Part shown: piece after piece, positions 56,608 to 64,000 of the stretch
Numbering within the stretch: position 1 is the stretch's first letter
How the letters are laid out: each line of letters begins with the position of its first letter
From: Zygosaccharomyces rouxii
Lineage: Eukaryota; Ascomycota; Saccharomycetes; Saccharomycetales; Saccharomycetaceae
Length of the DNA: 64,000 nt
Reading direction: 5' to 3'
Assembly (NCBI RefSeq): GCF_000026365.1
Contig: NC_012994.1
Coordinates: 248,001 to 312,000, forward strand
Program-made: the position numbers and the translations under genes
The notes under the pieces: generated by a model
The model's input: only the letters and a program-made list of their open reading frames with translations
What the model was told of the DNA's origin: nothing
Database searches by the model: none

Positions 56608-58266
56608 ATGGCCATTCTGAAGGACCACACATTTCTATTTCTACCTAATGTAAGCTCTTCAACTCTCGACTTTCTGGCTGGATTAATAGCTAAGGAAGGA
56701 GGGAAAGTGATAGAAGATGTGAATCAACTGGACCCTGAGACGGTTGTATTGATAAACGATTCCTTCGTTGGTGAAGGGGAAAATATCATCCATGAAGATA
56801 TTCTAAGGAGGGAAAGCGATCTGGATATTGACTACATCTACGACTACATTACCGAAAATTCTGTGAAATGTGTTAGGGCAAGTAAAGTGAGTAGGTGGCT
56901 TAAAGATGGTCAATTAGTGATATCTAAACCGGAACTAGTGCAATTAATACCAACTGAAGAGGAGAAATCAGCATATGAAAACGTGAGTTCGGATTCTGAG
57001 TCAGCTACAGATGTTGAAGGAACTGATGGGGGTGAAAGGAGTCCCAGCAAGGACCAGCACGAGGGTCAAGAGACACCAAAGGGTTCTGATGGGGAAGATT
57101 CAAGGTCCCTTGAGACAAACTGGTCAAAAAATGAGCTAGTTATCAAGTTTCTAGATATACTTGCCCATAGGTACAAGGTGAAGGGCGATAATTTCCGATC
57201 TAGAGGCTATAACCTTGCCAAGATTGGCATTCAACGCTTGCCTCATGAGATTGAATCAGGAGTCCAAGCTCAAAAGGAGGTTTCTAACGTTGGATCTAGT
57301 ATCGCTAAAAAGATCCAAACAATCTTAGATACAGGCACTCTACCGGGCGCTTATGAATCACCTCAATTTGAAGAGAGCCTCCAATATTTATCCAAATGTC
57401 ATAACGTGGGAACCTATACCGCTCGAAGGTGGACCAACTTGGGACTGAAATCCTTTGCAGAGGTTTCTCAAAAATTTCCCCACGAATTGAAAACAGATTG
57501 GCCGATCCTCTTCGGATGGTCATTTTACGAGGATTGGTCAATCCCCATTCCGCGGCAAGAGTGTTCTCAAATTGAAAGAATCGTTAACCAAGAGTTAAAA
57601 TCAGTCGATCCTGCATGCCAAGTAGAGATACAAGGTAGTTACTTGAGAGGAGCAGATTACTGCGGTGACCTTGACATGCTATTCCATAAGAAAAATTGTA
57701 ATGATACGACTGAATTATCGAGCATAATGGAAGAAGTTGCGATTAGACTTTATGACAAGGGTTACATCAAGTGTTTCCTACAGTTGACGCCACGCATATG
57801 CGAACTATTTGCTCCCAAAATCCTTGACCGATTCAAGAAGTGTAACTTACAAGCTAAAACGATAACGCCCAGTAACGAGCGTATAAAGAAATTCTATTTC
57901 GGTTTCCAGATCCCTGGATCAACCGCCAAAAATGGGAACCCTAAGTCATTACTGTTATCAGATGATCAATTCATGTCATTGAATACAAAAGTAGGGAACC
58001 CCTGTAGAAGAGTTGATTTTTTCAGCTGTAAATGGTCCGAATTAGGCGCCAGCAGATTACAATGGACAGGTCCTAAAGAATTTAACCGCTGGTTAAGAAT
58101 GATTGCCATTGAAAAAGGGATGAAATTGACCCAACATGGCCTGTTCGACAAAAATGACGTTCTCATCGAAAGCTTCATTGATACCAAAATTTTCCAAGCG
58201 CTTGACCAGCCATACATAGGGCCCGAAGAACGCAACCACGTATTCAAAAAAAGACGTTCCAAATAG
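56608..58266 (+). CDS. POL4: DNA polymerase IV, family X (Pol beta/lambda-like)
   Basis: A 552-residue family X polymerase (S. cerevisiae Pol4, YCR014C, is 582) that fills gaps in non-homologous end joining. A BRCT domain (about 1-115) precedes a Ser/Glu linker; the 8-kDa domain starts near 175 with helix-hairpin-helix motifs (VSNVGSSIAKKIQ and CHNVGTYTARRW). The palm has GSYLRGADYCGDLDML near 345-360, with the metal-binding DLD aspartates. ATG at 56608 is the first in frame; six codons above it are open from TTG. Confidence 0.94.
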   Translation: MAILKDHTFLFLPNVSSSTLDFLAGLIAKEGGKVIEDVNQLDPETVVLINDSFVGEGENIIHEDILRRESDLDIDYIYDYITENSVKCVRASKVSRWLKDGQLVISKPELVQLIPTEEEKSAYENVSSDSESATDVEGTDGGERSPSKDQHEGQETPKGSDGEDSRSLETNWSKNELVIKFLDILAHRYKVKGDNFRSRGYNLAKIGIQRLPHEIESGVQAQKEVSNVGSSIAKKIQTILDTGTLPGAYESPQFEESLQYLSKCHNVGTYTARRWTNLGLKSFAEVSQKFPHELKTDWPILFGWSFYEDWSIPIPRQECSQIERIVNQELKSVDPACQVEIQGSYLRGADYCGDLDMLFHKKNCNDTTELSSIMEEVAIRLYDKGYIKCFLQLTPRICELFAPKILDRFKKCNLQAKTITPSNERIKKFYFGFQIPGSTAKNGNPKSLLLSDDQFMSLNTKVGNPCRRVDFFSCKWSELGASRLQWTGPKEFNRWLRMIAIEKGMKLTQHGLFDKNDVLIESFIDTKIFQALDQPYIGPEERNHVFKKRRSK

Positions 58267-58418
58267 TTAGTCGTTAGGATATGTATGTAAAGTAGAAACT
58301 AGAAAATAAAATGAGCGTTACGTAGATCTATCAAAACCGATGTGCCATCAGGTTTTCTCTTTTCTCATTACTATTATTAACTCTCTTTCTCTCGAGTCTT
58401 GGTTCGTTAAACTTAAAC

Positions 58419-59669
58419 TTAGTTCTTGTTAGACAAGAAAGCAACACCTGGCAAAGTCTTACCTTCTAGCAATTCCAAAGAGGCACCACCACCAGTGGAG
58501 ACGTGAGAGATCTTGTCAGCAGCACCGTACTTCTTGGCAACGGTAGCAGTGTCACCACCACCGATGATAACAGTGACACCAGCGGAAGAAGCCTTGACAA
58601 CTTCGTCCAATAGAGCCTTGGTACCTTCAGCGAATTTTTCGAATTCGAAAACACCTGGAGGACCGTTCCACACGATGGTCTTAGCCTTAGCGACAGCGGC
58701 GGCGAACAACTTTCTAGATTCTGGACCGCTGTCCAAACCTTGCCAGCCAGCTGGAATACCTTCCTTTTCGGAAACAACCTTGGTGTTAGCGTCTGGACCG
58801 AACTTGTCACCAACAACCCAGTCAACTGGCAAAACAATTTCGACGTTGTTCTTCTTGGCCTTCTCAACCAACTTTGGAACTAGTTCAGAACCAGCTTGGT
58901 CGAAGATAGAGTCACCGATTTGAGTGTTGTCCAAAACCTTCTTGAAAGTGAAAGACATACCACCACCAATGATCAAAATGTTAACCTTGTCCAACAAGTT
59001 GTCGATCAATTGGATCTTGTCAGCAACCTTAGCACCACCCAAGATAGCCAAGAATGGTCTTTCTGGGTTTTCTAGAGCCTTACCGAAGAAGGTCAATTCC
59101 TTGTTCAACAAGTAACCACCGGCACGTTGTGGCAAGTCGAAACCAACCATGGAGGAGTGAGCTCTGTGAGCGGTACCGAAAGCATCGTTGATGTAGACAT
59201 CAGCCAAAGAGGACAATTCCTTTCTGAAAGCTTCAATAGATTCTGGAGAAGCCTTGACCTTTTGACCGTCAACCTTCTTGGAACCTTCTTCTTCGATGTG
59301 GAAACGCAAGTTTTCCAATAGAAGAACAGAACCTGGCTTAGATTCTTCAACGGCCTTGGTAACTTGAGGACCGACACAGTCGTTCACGAAAGTAACTGGT
59401 TGATCCAACAACTTTTGCAATTCACCGGCAACTGGTTCCATAGAGTACTTTTCGACTCTTTCACCGTTTGGTCTACCCAAATGAGAAGCCAAAACAACGT
59501 ATCTTGGGTTTTGAGACAAGACGTGCTTGATGGTTGGTAGAGCAGCAACGATTCTTTGGTTGGAAGTGATAGTCTTACCATCCAATGGGACGTTGAAGTC
59601 AACTCTGATGAAGACACGCTTGCCTTGGACGTTCAAGTTGTCAACTGATAGCTTAGAGGACAAAGACAT
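58419..59669 (-). CDS. PGK1: 3-phosphoglycerate kinase
   Basis: A 416-residue enzyme, the same length as S. cerevisiae Pgk1 (YCR012W), transferring phosphate from 1,3-bisphosphoglycerate to ADP in glycolysis. [13 protein letters not shown] near residue 18, [10 protein letters not shown] near 62, [16 protein letters not shown] near 212 and [15 protein letters not shown] near 370 mark the substrate and nucleotide sites. Codon use is extremely biased (AAG, GTC, TTG, GGT, CCA), as for the most abundant yeast proteins. The start is at 59667-59669 (MSLSSKLSV); two upstream codons (M I) are open but are not in the family. Confidence 0.99.
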   Translation of the reverse strand: MSLSSKLSVDNLNVQGKRVFIRVDFNVPLDGKTITSNQRIVAALPTIKHVLSQNPRYVVLASHLGRPNGERVEKYSMEPVAGELQKLLDQPVTFVNDCVGPQVTKAVEESKPGSVLLLENLRFHIEEEGSKKVDGQKVKASPESIEAFRKELSSLADVYINDAFGTAHRAHSSMVGFDLPQRAGGYLLNKELTFFGKALENPERPFLAILGGAKVADKIQLIDNLLDKVNILIIGGGMSFTFKKVLDNTQIGDSIFDQAGSELVPKLVEKAKKNNVEIVLPVDWVVGDKFGPDANTKVVSEKEGIPAGWQGLDSGPESRKLFAAAVAKAKTIVWNGPPGVFEFEKFAEGTKALLDEVVKASSAGVTVIIGGGDTATVAKKYGAADKISHVSTGGGASLELLEGKTLPGVAFLSNKN

Positions 59670-60494
59670 AATCAAATGCTAATTACTATTGTTTTTTGGG
59701 AGGATTGACTTATTGATCTATAACGATACAATAAAGTTCTCTGGGGGTATACAAAAAGAACAAAATTACTTGTACCAAGAACGATGTAATGGCCAATCTA
59801 CCAACCATTTATATACACATTTCCCTGCATCTAAAGAATTGAAAAGAACGAACGGGAAAACTTTCATTAAAAGGGGGGTGGTGGAGGAGACGTCTACTAC
59901 AGGTGGATGGTAACATGATGGTAAAAGGTAAAAATGACTGTGATCCTGCTGGACCACTAGCACCACCAGCTCTGCTGGTACCACTGCGGTTAATTTTACC
60001 ACTTTGCCTTATACCCTTTATTCGTGTTAAAATTCGCATCATGTCACCAGTGGGCCGAGATTCCACTAATTTTTATTGTCTTTAGGGAGACGATGCTGGA
60101 CGGTTATGGCAGCCGTGAGGGGTTCGGAAAAAAAAAAGAAAAAAAGTGGAATCCCGATCATGGGATACTATAGCATTACCCGGACAAAAGACCAGCGACT
60201 CTTTCACGTGCTATTCACGTGAACACCGTAATGACCGGGTAACAAAATGTGGGCGTGACCTAGCTGGTGAAAACGTATCACAACCCCTAAAAAATAAGGA
60301 TAAGCAAGCAGGTTCCCTTGACTACTCCATCTCTATGTAAACTATAATCCTCATAGTGGTGGTAAAAGGCGTTCACCAACTAAAAATTCAGTTCGAAGGC
60401 GCTATTGATCAATTAGCGTACAAGAAGTACTCTTTCCCTTTGCCAGTTTTGTTTCTCCGGTTTTCGTTCAAGTGCCTCGATCGGTAATGCTAAT
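59670..60494. promoter_or_regulatory. shared divergent promoter PGK1 / ADP1
   Basis: This 825-base region separates divergent PGK1 and ADP1. The main landmark is a symmetric element at 60176-60242 described separately. On the PGK1 side lie CT-rich blocks and CATCC/CTTCC-type pieces that could bind Gcr1 (for example near 59900-59910, minus strand). A TATATA sequence for PGK1 is at about 59810-59816, 140 bases from its ATG. Confidence 0.6.
60176..60242. promoter_or_regulatory. inverted Reb1 sites enclosing two CACGTG E-boxes
   Basis: TTACCCGG at 60176-60183 and CCGGGTAA at 60235-60242 are exact inverted copies of the Reb1 site. Between them lie two CACGTG hexamers (60205-60210 and 60216-60221) five bases apart, as bound by Cbf1, Pho4 or Tye7 type factors. 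The element lies roughly 510-570 bases from PGK1 and 250-320 from ADP1. Confidence 0.75.
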
Positions 60495-63400
60495 ATGTTG
60501 AAGGTCCAACTACATGTGTTGCTGTTACTTTTTAGTGTTCAATGGACCCGTGTAATGGGGATCGGTTTCGACCAAGTTGAATTTAGAACGAGAACTACGT
60601 TATCACGGCCCGATCGTGACAGCGCCGGCGGCGACGCCGCCGCCGGCGGTAACGGTGATGGTGATAAATGTCCACCTTGCTTTAATTGTATGTTACCAAT
60701 TTTTGAATGTAAACAATATTCCGAGTGTAATTCTAATACCGGTAGGTGTGAATGTATTCCAGGATTTGCAGGCGATGATTGTTCTATTCCTGTCTGTGGT
60801 GGGTTAGATGAGCCAAACGGTAGAAGGCCTCAACGTGACAATGGATCTGACACATGTCAATGTAAGGCAGGTTGGGGTGGTATAAACTGTAACATATGCG
60901 AGGAAGATTTCGCATGTGACGCATTTATGCCAGGGCCTGAATTAAAGGGAACTTGTTATAAAAATGGTATGATTGTTAACAAATCTTATCAAGGTTGTAA
61001 TGTAACCAATGAAAAAATTTTACAAACTCTTAAGGGTAGAATTCCTCAAGTCACCTTTTCATGTGACAATCATACAAAGGATTGCAACTTTCAATTTTGG
61101 ATAGACAGGATAGAGAGTTTTTACTGTGGACTAGATCGTTGTCAATTCGAATACGATTTAAAATCAAATTCTTCTCATTACAATTGTGAAAGCGCTAGAT
61201 GCAAGTGTGTTCCAAACACTACTTTGTGTGGCGCCAAAGGATCAATTGATATATCTGACTTTTTGACACAAACCGTTAAAGGTCCTGGTGATTTTGTATG
61301 TGATTTGCAAACAAAAAAATGTAGGTTCAGTGAACCCTCTATGAACGATTTAATCTCAACAATTTTTGGCGATCCTTACATTATGCTTGAGTGCCGCGGT
61401 GGTGAATGTCTTCATTACAGTGAAATACCAGGTTACATGCCTCCAGACAAGGATATTTCCATGTCTTGGCAGGCAAACCTCATTTTAGCGCTAACTTCCG
61501 TGTTAGTTTTACTGCTAGTGACTTTTGTCACTTTCTGTATCTCTAAGTCACCTTTGTTCAAAAACGATCCATTAGCATTGGAAGGTGATGACTTTTTATC
61601 TGGTGGAGGTGGCGGTGGAGCTACAAGTGCCCAGGAGCCTTCAGATGCTAATTTCCTGAAGACTGATGTCGAGGCTGTCCTAACGTTTAAAGATATCGTG
61701 TACCAAGTGCCAATAAACCGTGACAATTCCGAAACGGTTCTTAATGAAGTCAGTGGAGTAGTACAACCAGGTGAGATGATGGCGCTTTTGGGTGGATCAG
61801 GCGCTGGCAAAACCACACTCTTAGATATTTTAGCCATGAAGAAGAAAGCGGGTAAAGTTTCTGGTCAGATCAAAGTCAACGGGAAGTCTATCTCTAAGAA
61901 AGATTATACCAAATTAATTGGATTTGTTGATCAAGATGATTACTTGTTACAAACGTTAACAGTCTTCGAAACAGTTCTAAACAGTGCATTATTACGTTTA
62001 CCGCGTGCCTTGCCTTTTGAAGCGAAAAGATCTAGGGTTTACAAAGTCTTAGAAGAACTAAGAATTTTAGATATTAAGGATAAAATCATTGGTAATGAGT
62101 TTGAAAGGGGAATTAGTGGTGGAGAAAAGAGGAGAGTGTCTATCGCGTGTGAATTAGTGACTAGTCCACTGATTCTGTTTTTAGACGAACCCACATCAGG
62201 GTTGGATGCCAACAATGCAAGTAACGTTGTAGATTGTTTGGTGAGATTAGCTAGAAATTACGGGAGAACGCTTGTATTGTCAATCCATCAACCAAGATCG
62301 AATATTTTCCAAATGTTTGATAAACTGGTCCTTTTAAGTAATGGTGAGATGGTCTATTCCGGTGAAGCCATAAGAGTTAATGAATTCTTACGCAATAATG
62401 GTTACCAATGTCCCACGGAATACAACATTGCCGATTATTTGATAGATATCACTTTTGAAACCCAATTGCAAAGTAAGAAAAGAGCTAGAGCCGCTAGTAG
62501 TAGGAGTGGTATGCAAGTCACCCCTGATGTACTCCAAAATCCCACTTCGGGTATAGACGCCAATAAGAATGCAATTCACCCAGCGTTGGAAGAGGGAAGC
62601 GGATCCGTACCTTCAGTTACGCAACGTGAATGGGAACATTTAGCTGGTCATAGGGATGAAATTAGAACTTTACTCAAAGATAGTGTATCACAAGAACACG
62701 AAACTGTTGGTTCCATGAATACCAGACTTTTGCATAATCGTTTCAAGGATGGTCCCTATTATGCACAATTGAGTCATGATATAGCTACCATTCTCACTAA
62801 TTATGCAACAGCTCAAATGGAATTACCATCGTCAATGAATTCGGCATCTTTTCCTCAACAGTTATCCATTCTCTGTTCGAGAACATTTAAAAATATTTAC
62901 AGAAATCCCAAACTGTTACTGGCCAACTATCTCATGACTCTATTGCTAGGTGGATTTTTAGGAACACTTTATTACGATGTTTCTAATGACATTAGTGGAT
63001 TCCAAAACAGGTTGGGACTTTTCTTCTTCATTATGACATATTTTGGATTTGTTACACTGACAGGTTTGAGTTCCTTCGCTGTGGAGAGAATTATTTTCAT
63101 TAAGGAACGCTCCAATAATTACTACTCACCACTAGCCTATTATTTCAGCAAAATTTTGAGTGATGTTTTACCATTAAGAGTAATTCCACCGGTTATCTTA
63201 GGATTGGTCGTCTATCCCTTAGTGGGGCTAAACATGGATAACCATGCCTTTTTCAAATTTATTGGAATCCTAGTGCTTTTCAATTTGGGTATATCCTTAG
63301 AAATTCTATCCATTGGTATTATTTTTGAAGACTTGAGCAACTCGATTATCTTTAGCGTGCTAGTTCTGTTGGGATCACTGCTATTCAGCGGACTTTTCAT

Positions 63401-63683
63401 CAACACCAAAGAAATTACGAGTGTCGCTTTCAAGTATCTCAAGAATTTCTCCCTTTTCTATTACGCCTATGAATCGCTTCTAATCAACGAAGTAAAATCA
63501 TTAATGCTAAGAGAAAAGAAATATGGTTTAGATATTGAAGTTCCAGGTGCTACAATCTTAAGTACTTTCGGATTCTCAGTACAGAATCTGGGGTTAGATA
63601 TTAAGATACTGGGAGTTTTCAGTACTGTATTTTTGATAATCGGTTATGTGGCTTTGAAACTGATAGTGGTGGAGCAAAAGTAG
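60495..63683 (+). CDS. ADP1: Adp1, ABCG-type half transporter with extracellular EGF-like domain
   Basis: A 1062-residue ABC transporter (S. cerevisiae Adp1, YCR011C, is 1049), ABCG/White subfamily with the ATPase domain ahead of the membrane domain. A signal peptide (1-22) leads a Cys-rich lumenal or outer domain with EGF-like repeats (about 54-155). One membrane segment (about 326-346) follows, then the nucleotide-binding domain: Walker A GGSGAGKTT (about 433-441), ISGGEKRR signature, Walker B LILFLDEPTSGLD. Six membrane helices make up the C-terminal third. Substrate unknown. A perfect GC-rich hairpin falls in the coding sequence at 60623-60648. Confidence 0.95.
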   Translation: MLKVQLHVLLLLFSVQWTRVMGIGFDQVEFRTRTTLSRPDRDSAGGDAAAGGNGDGDKCPPCFNCMLPIFECKQYSECNSNTGRCECIPGFAGDDCSIPVCGGLDEPNGRRPQRDNGSDTCQCKAGWGGINCNICEEDFACDAFMPGPELKGTCYKNGMIVNKSYQGCNVTNEKILQTLKGRIPQVTFSCDNHTKDCNFQFWIDRIESFYCGLDRCQFEYDLKSNSSHYNCESARCKCVPNTTLCGAKGSIDISDFLTQTVKGPGDFVCDLQTKKCRFSEPSMNDLISTIFGDPYIMLECRGGECLHYSEIPGYMPPDKDISMSWQANLILALTSVLVLLLVTFVTFCISKSPLFKNDPLALEGDDFLSGGGGGGATSAQEPSDANFLKTDVEAVLTFKDIVYQVPINRDNSETVLNEVSGVVQPGEMMALLGGSGAGKTTLLDILAMKKKAGKVSGQIKVNGKSISKKDYTKLIGFVDQDDYLLQTLTVFETVLNSALLRLPRALPFEAKRSRVYKVLEELRILDIKDKIIGNEFERGISGGEKRRVSIACELVTSPLILFLDEPTSGLDANNASNVVDCLVRLARNYGRTLVLSIHQPRSNIFQMFDKLVLLSNGEMVYSGEAIRVNEFLRNNGYQCPTEYNIADYLIDITFETQLQSKKRARAASSRSGMQVTPDVLQNPTSGIDANKNAIHPALEEGSGSVPSVTQREWEHLAGHRDEIRTLLKDSVSQEHETVGSMNTRLLHNRFKDGPYYAQLSHDIATILTNYATAQMELPSSMNSASFPQQLSILCSRTFKNIYRNPKLLLANYLMTLLLGGFLGTLYYDVSNDISGFQNRLGLFFFIMTYFGFVTLTGLSSFAVERIIFIKERSNNYYSPLAYYFSKILSDVLPLRVIPPVILGLVVYPLVGLNMDNHAFFKFIGILVLFNLGISLEILSIGIIFEDLSNSIIFSVLVLLGSLLFSGLFINTKEITSVAFKYLKNFSLFYYAYESLLINEVKSLMLREKKYGLDIEVPGATILSTFGFSVQNLGLDIKILGVFSTVFLIIGYVALKLIVVEQK
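60623..60648 (+). repeat. GC-rich perfect hairpin inside ADP1
   Basis: An 11-base stem CGCCGGCGGCG (60623-60633) pairs with CGCCGCCGGCG (60638-60648) around the four-base loop ACGC. It encodes the Ala/Gly-rich part of the ADP1 N-terminus (about residues 43-52), in a stretch much richer in GC than the surrounding gene. Confidence 0.9.
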
Positions 63684-63896
63684 CCAGAAGAATTTTAATT
63701 TAATTTGATATTTTACCTTACTTAGTTTTAGCGTCTCTTTAATCATCACTAAACACGTAGATATATCGATCAAAATTTCATGTCGACTTCTCCGATGAGA
63801 TGGGCTTGATCATAATATGGATAAAACTACATAGCAAGCCTTTGAAATTGGTTGAGCTAGTGCTATTGGGATCAAACTACTAGAATTGTTTCAGAA
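63684..63896. other. spacer after ADP1
   Basis: A 213-base AT-rich spacer between tandem genes. It contains the ADP1 3' end and the promoter of the partial gene. No specific site is asserted. Confidence 0.4.
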
Positions 63897-64000
63897 ATGG
63901 GGAATCTCTTAGAAAATGCTCTGCAACTTTCAGATCAGGCAAAAGATCTACATACCAAGATGTTGGATAAAGGTCCCAGCGTCTTGTTCACACAACCTGA
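63897..64000 (+). CDS. start of an unidentified gene, truncated by the window edge
   Basis: An ATG at 63897-63899 opens a frame that runs off the window after 34 codons (MGNLLENALQLSDQAKDLHT, then KMLDKGPSVLFTQP). The composition is protein-like and helical. The N-terminal Met-Gly could be a myristoylation site but that is speculative. It is too short to assign; the next S. cerevisiae genes on this side (YCR010C or YCR009C) do not match by eye. Confidence 0.5.
   Translation, partial: MGNLLENALQLSDQAKDLHTKMLDKGPSVLFTQP

Noticed and set aside
58513..58923. Plus-strand frames antisense to PGK1 (also 59127-59321)
   Set aside because: Strong codon bias of PGK1 leaves the opposite strand open; no independent evidence for genes.
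59670..60494. Small genes in the PGK1-ADP1 spacer
   Set aside because: Several short frames overlap on both strands with no consistent coding signal; the sequence behaves as promoter.

Overview
This is a gene-dense nuclear chromosome segment from a budding yeast of the family Saccharomycetaceae, most like Zygosaccharomyces or a close relative such as Torulaspora. The evidence is compact and almost intronless genes, AT-rich spacers, yeast-type tRNA genes and one intron with a perfect TACTAAC branch site. Most proteins can be matched to named Saccharomyces cerevisiae genes from memory of those families; no database was searched.

The gene order is that of a genome without the whole-genome duplication of the S. 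cerevisiae lineage. Genes found on two separate S. cerevisiae tracks (YEL024-YEL011 on one side; YJR035-YJR031 and then YCR027-YCR011 on the other) are interleaved on one chromosome. Three gene pairs duplicated in S. cerevisiae (GEA1/GEA2, PMP1/PMP2, NPP1/NPP2) are each single here.

Layout. 0-7.2 kb: end of RIP1, a YEL023C-like hydrolase, RAD26, two identical tRNA-Pro genes, PET191. 7.5-20.5 kb: RAV1, CPR7, a GEA-type Arf exchange factor, an unassigned mitochondrial-carrier-like protein, URA3, TIM9. 20.5-30 kb: a YCR023C-like transporter, PXP1, SLM5, the head-to-head pair MMS21/EAF5 with one base between the start codons, a small unknown gene, PMP1/2, NPP1/2. 30-36 kb: a polyol-type short-chain dehydrogenase behind a stress-type promoter, RHB1, EDC3, VAC8. 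36-44.4 kb: tRNA-Gln, initiator tRNA-Met, the MAK32-PET18-MAK31-HTL1 cluster, spliced UBC8, GLC3, tRNA-Lys. 44.9-52 kb: CWH43, a 121-residue unknown, an HGT1-like glucose transporter, the nucleolar YCR016W family. 52.5-64 kb: two identical tRNA-Leu genes, a possible snoRNA, CTO1, an unrecognised 503-residue protein, POL4, PGK1, ADP1 and the first codons of another gene.

There is no operon-like system. Functional themes are mitochondrial biogenesis (RIP1, PET191, TIM9, SLM5), vacuole and Golgi function (RAV1, VAC8, GEA), and carbon and energy storage (HGT1-like transporter, PGK1, GLC3, UBC8, SDR). I saw no transposon, LTR, CRISPR, rRNA or convincing centromere. The most useful leads are genes without a recognised S. 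cerevisiae counterpart (503-aa, 440-aa carrier-like, 121-aa, SDR), the one-base MMS21/EAF5 spacing, an array of PAC-type motifs at YCR016W, a symmetric Reb1/E-box element between PGK1 and ADP1, and a GC-rich hairpin inside ADP1.
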